Virus record (IMG/VR): IMGVR_UViG_3300042465_004126
Coordinates: 1 to 56,889 of that record
Direction: 5' to 3' (one strand)
From: a virus
DNA length: 56,889 nt
Shown: in pieces, positions 31,498 to 38,181 of the stretch
Layout: every line of letters starts with the position of its first letter
Position numbering within the stretch: position 1 is the first letter of the stretch
Notes under the pieces: generated by a model
The model's input: only the letters and a program-made list of their open reading frames with translations
Told to the model about the DNA's origin: nothing
Databases searched by the model: none
Program-made: the position numbers and the translations under genes

Positions 31498-31738
31498 TTG
31501 AGGGCCACTCGAGTATTTCGTTTTCAATCCTAGCGACGTCGTCAGCGGTGAGCTTTTTAGCCAACCACGGAGCGGGGCGACCTCGGCGGTCGCAGAGCTC
31601 CCAGTCTATTTCGGAGTAGCCGTGGTAGTCGTGGTCGCTAGCGGCGTGGTAGTTGTAACTACCTTTGACCACATTCACATAGTCAATCCGGGCTGTGCAG
31701 GGTATACCCGCAACCCGAGTCTCCATTAACGTGCTCAC
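31490..31738 (-). CDS. Small hypothetical protein upstream of PLP enzyme
   Basis: The 82-residue protein has the block METRVAGIPCTARIDYVNVVKG followed by a His/Tyr/Asp-rich stretch (SYNYHAASDHDYHGYSEIDWELCDRRG) and a helical end LTADDVARIENEI. Similar short proteins with the VAGIPC..RV and E..W.L.D..G pattern occur widely in phages and prophages, with no known role. The start is GTG with GCAGGAG 8 nt upstream, overlapping the previous stop; ATG 31726 is an alternative. Confidence 0.6.
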   Translation of the reverse strand: MSTLMETRVAGIPCTARIDYVNVVKGSYNYHAASDHDYHGYSEIDWELCDRRGRPAPWLAKKLTADDVARIENEILEWPSND

Positions 31739-32193
31739 GAGAAGAACTCCTGCAGCCGTTTATATAGGGCGTGGGCCTGAGCAAGGGTCATCTTTTCGAT
31801 ATCAATCGCCACGGGGGTAACGGGTTGTGGCGGGGAACGAAGGAACCGCTGCTCAACGTCGGGTTTTGCGGGGGGTACAACTTTTGCGCGAGGCACGACC
31901 GGCAGCAGTTCGTATTTTTGCCCTACGGTAGAATACTGTGCAATTTGCCGATTAACCGTAGAATTCTTTGGCCCTTTCATGCGGACGCGCTCTTTGTGAG
32001 AGACGATAACCATCCCGCGAGAACACATTCCGCTGAGTGCCGAGGCCACGTCGTTGTGGGGGGCATTTATTATTTCAGATATTGCTTTGCTCGAGCGGGG
32101 TATCTTTGAGTCGTGTAGTACCTGCCAAACGCGCTTGCGTAGGGGTGGGAGCTTAACACCGGCTTGGGTTAATGCGGTAGAGATTGTATTCAT
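31735..32193 (-). CDS. Winged-helix DNA-binding protein
   Basis: The 152-residue protein has an N-terminal winged-helix pattern, LRKRVWQVLHDSKIPRSSKAISEIINAPHNDVASALSGMCSRGMVIVSHKERVRM (18-73). Its recognition helix is near HNDVASALSGM. A flexible Pro/Val-rich linker (about 95-130) leads to a short helix ending LYKRLQEFFS. A transcriptional regulator of the early operon or of the promoter blocks is plausible. The leader TATAACTGAAAGATAATT before the ATG is a partial copy of the operon-start leader. Target unknown. Confidence 0.62.
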   Translation of the reverse strand: MNTISTALTQAGVKLPPLRKRVWQVLHDSKIPRSSKAISEIINAPHNDVASALSGMCSRGMVIVSHKERVRMKGPKNSTVNRQIAQYSTVGQKYELLPVVPRAKVVPPAKPDVEQRFLRSPPQPVTPVAIDIEKMTLAQAHALYKRLQEFFS

Positions 32194-32215
32194 AATTATC
32201 TTTCAGTTATAGAGT

Positions 32216-32240
32216 TAAAAGAATAGGGGCCGAAGCCCCC
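32216..32240 (-). terminator. Rho-independent terminator, leftward
   Basis: Read leftward, GGGGGC-TTCG-GCCCCT is followed by ATTCTTTT. It lies in the 54-bp gap after the zinc-binding protein gene, ahead of the regulator gene, so the modification genes downstream must be reached by read-through or by an extra promoter. Confidence 0.8.
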
Positions 32241-32247
32241 GTTTGGT

Positions 32248-32880
32248 TTACCTGACAGCTAAGGCAAACAAGTGCCCGTTGATGCTGATGCTCATCAGGC
32301 GGTTGCCCTGCTTTGCGGCCCCGTACAACACCGCTGACAGGCGGTCACCCTGGCTAGCGGAGACCAGACCTGCCTTCCACACTTGGCAGGCGTTCTTGTA
32401 GACGATACCAGTCAGCACGGATTCGATCTGACGGTCCAGCTTCAAACTCTTGACCATTTCTGGGCGCGAAGCGATAGGCTTACCACTGGGGCGGACATAG
32501 TGGTTGGGGATAGCCGGGCCGAACTCTTTACCGCAGCCCAGGCATTCGAATTCGTATTTGTCGTGCTTGATGCGCTTGCCGTTGACTTCCTGGTTATGCT
32601 GGCCAACGCCGTTAGCAAGGTCGATGCCGCAGGAAGGGCAAACATTGTGACCATACTCACGCATGAGGCGGGATTCGCAGGGGTTGATGTCTTGAGCGGC
32701 TTGCTGGTAGTCGGGGTTGGCCGCTACCATTGCCTGAGTTTCAGCGAACATCTCATCGGCGAGGGCTTGGCAGCGGCGCTCGGCGGTCTTGCGGTCAGCG
32801 AACTTCTTGACTTGAGCGCCGCCGGTGTTAGCGTTGAAGAAGGCCAGCAGTTCAGCGGTGGTAGCGGTAGATACATTCAT
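32248..32880 (-). CDS. Zinc-finger-containing hypothetical protein
   Basis: The 210-residue protein has three parts. Residues 1-45 (TTAELLAFFNANTGGAQVKKFADRKTAERRC) form a short helical module seen at the start of many phage and plasmid proteins. Residues about 78-125 carry two CxxC pairs (CPSCGIDLANG and CLGCGKEFG) forming one zinc site. The last 70 residues read VLTGIVYKNACQVWKAGLVSASQGDRLSAVLYGAA. It is likely a DNA- or RNA-binding protein made early. It is preceded by the operon-start leader and followed by a terminator, so it is expressed at high level in its own segment. Confidence 0.6.
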   Translation of the reverse strand: MNVSTATTAELLAFFNANTGGAQVKKFADRKTAERRCQALADEMFAETQAMVAANPDYQQAAQDINPCESRLMREYGHNVCPSCGIDLANGVGQHNQEVNGKRIKHDKYEFECLGCGKEFGPAIPNHYVRPSGKPIASRPEMVKSLKLDRQIESVLTGIVYKNACQVWKAGLVSASQGDRLSAVLYGAAKQGNRLMSISINGHLFALAVR

Positions 32881-32900
32881 TTTCAGTTACTCCAGTTAAG
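32881..32900 (-). promoter_or_regulatory. Conserved ribosome-binding leader
   Basis: Read leftward, CTTAACTGGAGTAACTGAAA stands directly before ATG 32880. The core AACTGGAGTAACTGAAA is identical to that at 26710 and 33150. Confidence 0.7.
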
Positions 32901-32909
32901 TTAGTTTGT

Positions 32910-33149
32910 TCAAATCATTTTGCGAAGGTGGCTGCTACCTTCACGAACCTCAAGCCCCCCACGCGGGCCGATGAAAGCCAGGAAAAACTCATGGGCGACA
33001 TACCAGGGGCAGCCGATGTTGCTGGCGCTGATCATGACGGGCTTGCTTTTGATCTTATCTAGCACGGTGACCTCGAAGGACATATTGTCAACGAGTTGGC
33101 TCAGGCGAGACGTGAGGTGTTTGACGGTTGCAAGTTGTTTTGAATTCAT
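32910..33149 (-). CDS. Small hypothetical protein, first gene of leftward operon C
   Basis: The 79-residue protein MNSKQLATVKHLTSRLSQLVDNMSFEVTVLDKIKSK... has a basic N-terminal helix and a beta-rich middle with CPWYVAHEFFLAFIGPRGGLEV. It is the first gene after promoter block C, with the conserved leader directly before its ATG. This predicts early and abundant expression. No family was recognised. An inhibitor or modifier of a host process is possible for such first-expressed phage proteins, but nothing in the sequence shows it. Confidence 0.6.
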   Translation of the reverse strand: MNSKQLATVKHLTSRLSQLVDNMSFEVTVLDKIKSKPVMISASNIGCPWYVAHEFFLAFIGPRGGLEVREGSSHLRKMI

Positions 33150-33168
33150 TTTCAGTTACTCCAGTTAA
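33150..33168 (-). promoter_or_regulatory. Conserved ribosome-binding leader
   Basis: Read leftward, TTAACTGGAGTAACTGAAA precedes ATG 33149. It contains GGAG 9-10 nt before the start codon and the same 17-base core as two other operon genes. Confidence 0.7.
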
Positions 33169-33205
33169 ATAAGTTAAAGTGACATCTGGTTTGGGGCCAG
33201 TGGAG

Positions 33206-33253
33206 TGAATTTTAGGTGCATATTCGGCAGCAGGTAAAGTTGTATTTTTGAAT
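33206..33253 (-). promoter_or_regulatory. Leftward early promoter block, copy C
   Basis: Read leftward, TTCAAAAATACAACTTTAC is followed by CCTAAAATTCA, with TAAAAT at 33209..33214. It occupies the divergent region between the leftward operon starting at 33149 and the rightward helicase starting at 33349, so it could influence both. The remaining divergent sequence (33254..33348) shows no clear further site. Confidence 0.65.
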
Positions 33254-33348
33254 GGACTTCGTGTTCTTGATTGGGAAAAACAATTTTGCTTTTACGCCGG
33301 TTGTCAGCGAAAATAAAAGGCCAACTTGTTTTAACTCTTATAACTCGC

Positions 33349-34914
33349 ATGCAACTCAGACCTTACCAACGCTCGGCTGCGCAGGCCGCACTCACCGCCC
33401 TACAGCACGGAAGCAACCCCGCCCTACAGCTAGCTACCGGCACGGGCAAGTCCCTCATCATCGCTGAAATTGCGCACCACCTGCACGGGAACGCGGGGCG
33501 CACTTGGGTGCTAAGCCATGCGCAGCAGTTGATAGGGCAGAACGCTGACACTTTCACCAGCCATACGGGTCTCCCAGCTGGAATAGTGTGCTCAGGGCTG
33601 AACCGGGCAGACTACCACCAGCCCGTCACCTTCGCTACCATACAGTCTATGGTGTCGCCGGGGTTGCGCGGTGACCTGCCCGAGCCACACCTCATCATAG
33701 TGGACGAGGCGCACCGCGTGCCCCACAAAACCGGTGAGCAGGGCCAGTACGAGAGGCTGCTCAGCCGTTACCCCGAGGCGCGACGCATAGCTATGACCGC
33801 AACGCCGTGGCGTACCGACGGGGGGCTCATTTACGGAGCGGGGGCGGGGTTCTGGTTTGACCGGCTGGCGTACCGTTATACCGTGCCCGAGGCCGTGCGG
33901 GACGGCTGGCTGAGCCCGCTGGTGGGGGTTGAGACCGAAGAGCAGCTGGCACTAGATGAGGAGCCCCTGGGTGGTGACTTCATCATGGCGGACGTAGCCG
34001 AGCGACAGACCGCAGTGTGGCTTAAAGGGGTGGCGGAGTCTATAGCCAAGTTGGGCGCTAATCGTAAACACATCGCGGTGTACTGCCCTAACCTCACGGC
34101 TGCGGCCCGGGCAGCTGGAGCAATAGCTCGGGCCACTGGCTGGAATACCGGCATATTGTCGGGTGGAATGGCTAAGGAAGCCCGGCAAGACGCCCTGCAG
34201 CGGTTCCGCTCGGGGCAGATGCGGGTGCTGTGCTCAGTGGACACCATTACCACGGGGTTTGATTTCCCCGCATTAGACTGCATCGTTTGTCTTCGGCCCA
34301 CAACGGCGTCTAATTTGTGGGTGCAGATTATGGGCCGGGGCACGCGGCTCAGCCCGGGTAAAGTAAACTGCCTGCTACTCGACTACGTGGGCAACCTGCA
34401 GCGCCTGGGCGGGGTGGACATGCTTGAATCATTTGTCAAGGAGCGTTCCCCGCATGAGCCCCTGCCGGCGCTGCCCGCCCCCCGGCGCGAACCTCGGCGG
34501 GTGTTGCCCGGGGTGCGCACCTTGGCGGTGCTGGACCCCACCTCCGGCGAGCAAGCCCGCGACGGGGCCACGCTACAACTGGAGGTTCACGCGGTCAGCT
34601 GTGTGGCTATACCTACCCGGCGCAGCCCTACGCAGCCGGTGCTCCTCGTGCAGTATGCCTGCACCACGGTGGAAGGTGCGCGGGTGGATGCCTCCGCGTT
34701 CATCACCACTGAGACCAGCAACGCTGAGGCTGAAGACTTTTTTGCTCGGCGGGCGTTGGCGGTGCGGCTCCCCACAGCGGCCCGCAACGTGACTTGGCAG
34801 ATGAAAGGGGCAGCCCAACCCGCCTATATTACGGCACGCAAAAGCGGAAAATATTGGAACTGCGTAAACGAAAATTTTGGGGCTATAATTACCGCAGAAC
34901 ACCGGCTAGGGTAG
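33349..34914 (+). CDS. SF2 DEAD/DEAH helicase (RadD-like)
   Basis: The 521-residue helicase begins MQLRPYQRSAAQAAL, with Walker A ATGTGKS (29-35), DEAH (119-122), AMTATPWR (motif III), SVDTITTGFDFPALDCIV (motif V) and QIMGRGTR (motif VI). This order matches RadD/YejH-type superfamily 2 helicases in phage replication modules. The last ~130 residues form an additional domain ending KSGKYWNCVNENFG. ATG 33349 is preferred; the frame is open back to TTG 33271 but the family starts at MxLRPYQ. No strong Shine-Dalgarno is seen. Base composition is markedly GC-rich. Confidence 0.82.
   Translation: MQLRPYQRSAAQAALTALQHGSNPALQLATGTGKSLIIAEIAHHLHGNAGRTWVLSHAQQLIGQNADTFTSHTGLPAGIVCSGLNRADYHQPVTFATIQSMVSPGLRGDLPEPHLIIVDEAHRVPHKTGEQGQYERLLSRYPEARRIAMTATPWRTDGGLIYGAGAGFWFDRLAYRYTVPEAVRDGWLSPLVGVETEEQLALDEEPLGGDFIMADVAERQTAVWLKGVAESIAKLGANRKHIAVYCPNLTAAARAAGAIARATGWNTGILSGGMAKEARQDALQRFRSGQMRVLCSVDTITTGFDFPALDCIVCLRPTTASNLWVQIMGRGTRLSPGKVNCLLLDYVGNLQRLGGVDMLESFVKERSPHEPLPALPAPRREPRRVLPGVRTLAVLDPTSGEQARDGATLQLEVHAVSCVAIPTRRSPTQPVLLVQYACTTVEGARVDASAFITTETSNAEAEDFFARRALAVRLPTAARNVTWQMKGAAQPAYITARKSGKYWNCVNENFGAIITAEHRLG
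34872..34892 (+). promoter_or_regulatory. Candidate promoter inside the helicase 3' end
   Basis: TATAAT at 34884..34889 follows ATTTTGGGGC, matching the TTG(A/G)G-TATAAT pattern found before other rightward genes. It lies about 100 bp before the primase-helicase start. Because it also encodes part of the helicase (GAIITA), coincidence is possible. Confidence 0.35.
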
Positions 34915-34988
34915 CTCCCGAAGCAGTGGTTGACCCCCACTTGCCGGATGTTTTTATTTTAGGGTCGCAACACATTGGTTAGGTCACA

Positions 34989-37091
34989 ATGAGTAAATTC
35001 GGTTTTGACGTCGAGGCGGTTCGCCTCACGTTGGTCACCCCGCAGGCGGTGGCGGAGCACCCCCAGATAACAGATACGACGTTGGACTACGCGCTACGTT
35101 ACGCTGAGCTGGGGTGGTACGTTATACCCGTCAGAGCTGACAAAAAGCCGGTAGACGGCTATGGCCTGAACAGCGCCACAAAAGACCCCGCCGTAATCCG
35201 CAACATCTGGACCCAGCACCGCAACGCGGGTATAGCGGTGGCGTGCGAAAAGTCAGGGCTCGTGGTGTTGGACATCGACCCCCGCAACGGCGGGCGCGAG
35301 ACCCTGGCGCAGCTCGAGGCCGAACACGGGCTGGTTTACGCAGCGGTGGCCTCGGTAACCCAAAGCGGGGGCGAGCACCGGGTGTTTAAAGCCGCCCCAG
35401 GGCAGCCCTACCCGGGCACGCTGGGGGCGGGGCTTGACGTAAAGCACCGGGGCTATATCTTGGTGGAGCCGTCGCGGGGGGAGTCCGGAGCGTACAGCTG
35501 GCAGGGCGAGCGCAACCCGCTTAAAGGGGCGCTCCCGCTGGATGCGCCAAAGGTGCTGCACGGAGCCCCCACCCCCGGCGAGGAACGCCCCCTGGGCCAC
35601 AAGAACCGCCCGGGTTCAATAATAGAAGCCCCCCAGTTCTACGCAGACCTGCGGGCCGCGCTGGCGGTAATACCCCCGGAGTGCGAGTACCCGCAGTGGC
35701 TGCGCATACTGCAAGGGTTGAGCCGCCTGAGTGACCGGGAGGCCGCATACGAGTTGGCGCGGGGGTGGAGCATGGGCAGCGTTAAGCCCGGACACACGGA
35801 ACACGCGCTCAAGGAGAAATGGCGCTCGCTGATGCGCGAAGACTCCGAGGTCGGCCCCCGCACCGTGTTTTACGTGGCAAACCAATTCAACCCTGAATGG
35901 TCAACAAGCCGTGCACCGGAGCCCCTAACTCCAGAGCCCGACCATCCCCTGTCGTTTGCGCATGCGTTGAATTCGGGGGCGGGCACGGTCTCCGCATTTG
36001 AGTACGTATACGACCGCTTCATGTCCACGGGGGTAAACGTAGTGGCGGGTGCGCCCGGGGTGGGCAAGACCACGTTGGTGATACCGCTGGCGCTGGCGGC
36101 GGCGCACCTTTGCCCGCCCGACCACCCCCTGAAGCCCCGGGTGCGCCGCAACGTCATCATCATCACGGAGTCTACGGTGCAGGTGCAGCGGGTCATTTAC
36201 TCCCTGGCCACCTGGGGCGGCACCGGGCTCGCGGCTGAAGAGTTCGACCGCCACGTGCGGGTAATCCCGGCCCAGCGGCTCGCCCCTTCACTCGTGGCCC
36301 AAGTGGCCGAACACTACCGCAGCTGGACCTACGACAACCCCCGCACCGACGGCTCGCAGCACGCCGCGCTGCCGTTAGTTGTGCTGGACACCGCCAACGC
36401 AGTGTTGGAGCTGGAGAGCGAGAATGACAACGCTGAGGTGGGCCGCGCCATGGCACTCATAAAGCAGGCGTTCAGCGAGTTTCCCCTCCTCATTGTGGCG
36501 CACACCAGTAAGATAATGGGGACCGGGGAGACCGATGGGCTGAGCCCCCGTGGTGCCTCAGCGTGGACAGGGGACGCGCAGGGCGTGTACACCGTGTTTA
36601 AGGACGGGGAGCACCCCGACTCGCCCCGAGTGCTTAAGGCCACCAAGGTGCGGTTCCCCACAGCGTATCCGGAGATGATGTTTGAGTTGGTGAGCCACAA
36701 AGAGGCCCACCCCAACGTGCTGGGGGAGAGCGAGGACGAGTGGTTTGCGCACTCGGTGGCCCGCCCGCTTAAACCAGGCGAACGCACACAATTAAAAGAG
36801 GACAACAAAGAGCTCAAACAGCAGGACGAGTGGTCCGCGCTGTGCGATGCCCTGCTCGACCTCGTCCGCACGCAGCCCGAGCACGCCCGCTCGTATTACG
36901 AAAGACTGCCGAAATCGGAAGGCGGGCCGGGCTACTCACAAGAGCGCAAAGAGAGGGCGATAACGTCCTTAATCAACGATGGGTGTCTTAAGATAGTGCT
37001 GCTCGAGAAGCCCCGGGGCCGCTCCGACCACTATCTCATCGTGGATGAGGAGGTTGTGGCTGCGGTTGATAAAGGGCGGTATAGTGTTTAA
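34989..37091 (+). CDS. Bifunctional primase-polymerase / RepA-like helicase
   Basis: The 700-residue protein joins two domains. Residues about 30-185 are a prim-pol (archaeo-eukaryotic primase) domain, with VVLDIDPRNGG (Asp95, Asp97), SGGEHRVFK (126-134) and GLDVKHRGYILVEPS. Residues about 335-590 are a RecA-fold ATPase of the RepA/AAA_25 type, with Walker A GAPGVGKTT (354-362) and Walker B LPLVVLDTAN (Asp467). It would synthesise primers and unwind DNA for the family B polymerase. The first residues SKFGFDVEAV match the start of the DUF669 protein. A winged-helix-like C-terminus (RAITSLINDGCLKIV) may bind DNA. GC-rich; iteron-like repeats follow at once. Confidence 0.85.
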   Translation: MSKFGFDVEAVRLTLVTPQAVAEHPQITDTTLDYALRYAELGWYVIPVRADKKPVDGYGLNSATKDPAVIRNIWTQHRNAGIAVACEKSGLVVLDIDPRNGGRETLAQLEAEHGLVYAAVASVTQSGGEHRVFKAAPGQPYPGTLGAGLDVKHRGYILVEPSRGESGAYSWQGERNPLKGALPLDAPKVLHGAPTPGEERPLGHKNRPGSIIEAPQFYADLRAALAVIPPECEYPQWLRILQGLSRLSDREAAYELARGWSMGSVKPGHTEHALKEKWRSLMREDSEVGPRTVFYVANQFNPEWSTSRAPEPLTPEPDHPLSFAHALNSGAGTVSAFEYVYDRFMSTGVNVVAGAPGVGKTTLVIPLALAAAHLCPPDHPLKPRVRRNVIIITESTVQVQRVIYSLATWGGTGLAAEEFDRHVRVIPAQRLAPSLVAQVAEHYRSWTYDNPRTDGSQHAALPLVVLDTANAVLELESENDNAEVGRAMALIKQAFSEFPLLIVAHTSKIMGTGETDGLSPRGASAWTGDAQGVYTVFKDGEHPDSPRVLKATKVRFPTAYPEMMFELVSHKEAHPNVLGESEDEWFAHSVARPLKPGERTQLKEDNKELKQQDEWSALCDALLDLVRTQPEHARSYYERLPKSEGGPGYSQERKERAITSLINDGCLKIVLLEKPRGRSDHYLIVDEEVVAAVDKGRYSV

Positions 37092-37286
37092 TCGTTCGGT
37101 GGTTCGTTTGGGTAATCGTTCGGCCAAACCAACCGAACGAACGATTACCCCGTGCACTCCTGTTAAAACCGCTCGATGGTCGGAGGGAGGGGGTTCAACC
37201 CTCCTCCCAGAGACGATCAGAGTGGTTGAGTTTGATCGTTCGTTTGGGTGTAGTTTACTAGATATAGAGGCCGAACGAACGATTGG
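37091..37286 (+). repeat. Iteron-like inverted repeats (ATCGTTCG family)
   Basis: The 240-bp gap after the primase-helicase gene holds at least six copies of (A)ATCGTTCG(TT)(T/C)GG in both orientations: 37091, 37103, 37114, 37133 (inverted), 37234 and 37269 (inverted). GGGTAATCGTTCG (37111..37123) pairs perfectly with CGAACGATTACCC (37138..37150), a 13-bp stem. ATCGTTCGTT (37235..37244) pairs with AACGAACGAT (37273..37282). Between them lies a G-rich/C-rich palindrome at 37182..37208. Repeats of this type are typical of replication origins or of multi-site operators. Confidence 0.65.
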
Positions 37287-37331
37287 TTTGAGTGGTGTTG
37301 TAGGTATGTTTAACTTTAAGGAGAAATGTGT

Positions 37332-37631
37332 ATGGTTGAGAAATTAAATGGTTCTGAATTTGATATGGCCTTTGTGCCTGTGAGTCTTGATGACTTGGAT
37401 ACGGTAATTGAGCGTAATGTGTGTTGGTTGACTGCGGAGGGGGTTGAGTTCCCGTGGCCAGAGGCCGGGGGTTACCGTATTCAGTGGTCGAGGCTTAAAA
37501 CGCAAAAGCACTTGCTGGGGTGGGTGGCGCAAGTGTGCACAAAGAGCTGGATGACGGGTATACGTTTGAATTACTTTGTCAACCAGGTGTGTACCCACAA
37601 AGGTTGGGTCATTCACCCTTTGCCAGTATAA
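37332..37631 (+). CDS. Hypothetical protein before terminase
   Basis: The 99-residue protein MVEKLNGSEFDMAFVPVSLDDLD... has AAGGAG 8 nt before ATG 37332; ATG 37326 lies too close to that site. It contains WLTAEGVEFPWPEAGGYRIQWSRL and a C-terminal part with two Cys (QVCTKSW, NQVCTHKGW). The Trp-rich beta-like pattern was not recognised as a known family. It lies between the iteron region and the terminase genes, so packaging, DNA binding at the repeats, or an HNH-free accessory role are all open. Confidence 0.6.
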   Translation: MVEKLNGSEFDMAFVPVSLDDLDTVIERNVCWLTAEGVEFPWPEAGGYRIQWSRLKTQKHLLGWVAQVCTKSWMTGIRLNYFVNQVCTHKGWVIHPLPV

Positions 37632-37632
37632 T
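37604..37632 (+). promoter_or_regulatory. Candidate sigma70-like promoter before small terminase
   Basis: TTGGGT (37604..37609), a 17-bp spacer and a perfect TATAAT (37627..37632) lie just before ATG 37639. Transcription from it would give an almost leaderless mRNA. The site is inside the 3' end of the preceding gene. Confidence 0.4.
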
Positions 37633-37638
37633 CGCACC

Positions 37639-38181
37639 ATGGCTACAACAAAGAAACAAAACTCGCCCCCCTTGCCGGGTGGGGCAGCGGTGCGGGTCAA
37701 GCGCCCCCGGGTCGAGGTGCTGCGGGATATTTGCGTGCACCTGGAGAAAGGGCTGAGTTTGTGGGAGTCCTGTGCAGCGGTGAGCGACTCCCCGACCCCG
37801 GGTACGGTGTTGGATTGGGTAGAAAAGGACCCCGCCCTGGCCGAACAATACGCGCACGCGAGATCTGTCGGCTACCGACTTCTGGCTGATGAAATCATCG
37901 CAATCAGCGACGAGACGGAAGTCGAAGCGCGGTACCAGAACGAAGACATCAAGCTGGCGCTGGATGCGACTGCGGTGGCCCGCAACCGGCTGCGGGTGGA
38001 CACTCGGAAGTGGATGCTGAGCAAGATGCTCCCCAAGATCTACGGCGACAAAGTGACGCAGGAACACGTGGGTGCTGGCGGAGGGGCAATCCAACTCTCC
38101 GCTGTAGACCTGCGCGGGCTAAGCGACGCCGAGCTAGTGCAGATGCAGACCCTGCTAGGTAAGGCTGCCCCCAGCGCATGA
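37639..38181 (+). CDS. terS: Terminase small subunit
   Basis: The 180-residue protein has a basic Pro-rich N-terminus and a helix-turn-helix-like segment (VLRDICVHLEKGLSLWESCAAVSDSPTPGTVLDWVEKDPALAEQYAHAR, about 28-76). A long helix (LADEIIAISDETE, IKLALDATAVARNRLRVDTRKWMLSKMLPKIYGDKV) follows. This is the layout of phage small terminases, which recognise the packaging site and recruit the large subunit. ATG 37639 is preferred over a start at 37576, which would overlap the preceding gene. The stop overlaps the ATG of the large subunit (ATGA). Confidence 0.82.
   Translation: MATTKKQNSPPLPGGAAVRVKRPRVEVLRDICVHLEKGLSLWESCAAVSDSPTPGTVLDWVEKDPALAEQYAHARSVGYRLLADEIIAISDETEVEARYQNEDIKLALDATAVARNRLRVDTRKWMLSKMLPKIYGDKVTQEHVGAGGGAIQLSAVDLRGLSDAELVQMQTLLGKAAPSA

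Noticed and set aside
33252-33467. 71-codon plus-strand ORF at the divergent promoter region
   Set aside because: It runs into the helicase in another frame with low-complexity Pro/Arg/Thr content and no ribosome site.
33876-34343. Long minus-strand ORFs within the helicase and primase-helicase genes (also 35253..36871)
   Set aside because: High G+C leaves few stop codons on the opposite strand; the translations show no protein-like pattern.
37170-37215. T-arm-like sequence (GGTTCAA loop with GAGGG/CCCTC stem) suggesting a tRNA
   Set aside because: No matching D-arm, anticodon arm or acceptor stem could be placed upstream; it is better explained as a palindrome within the repeat region.
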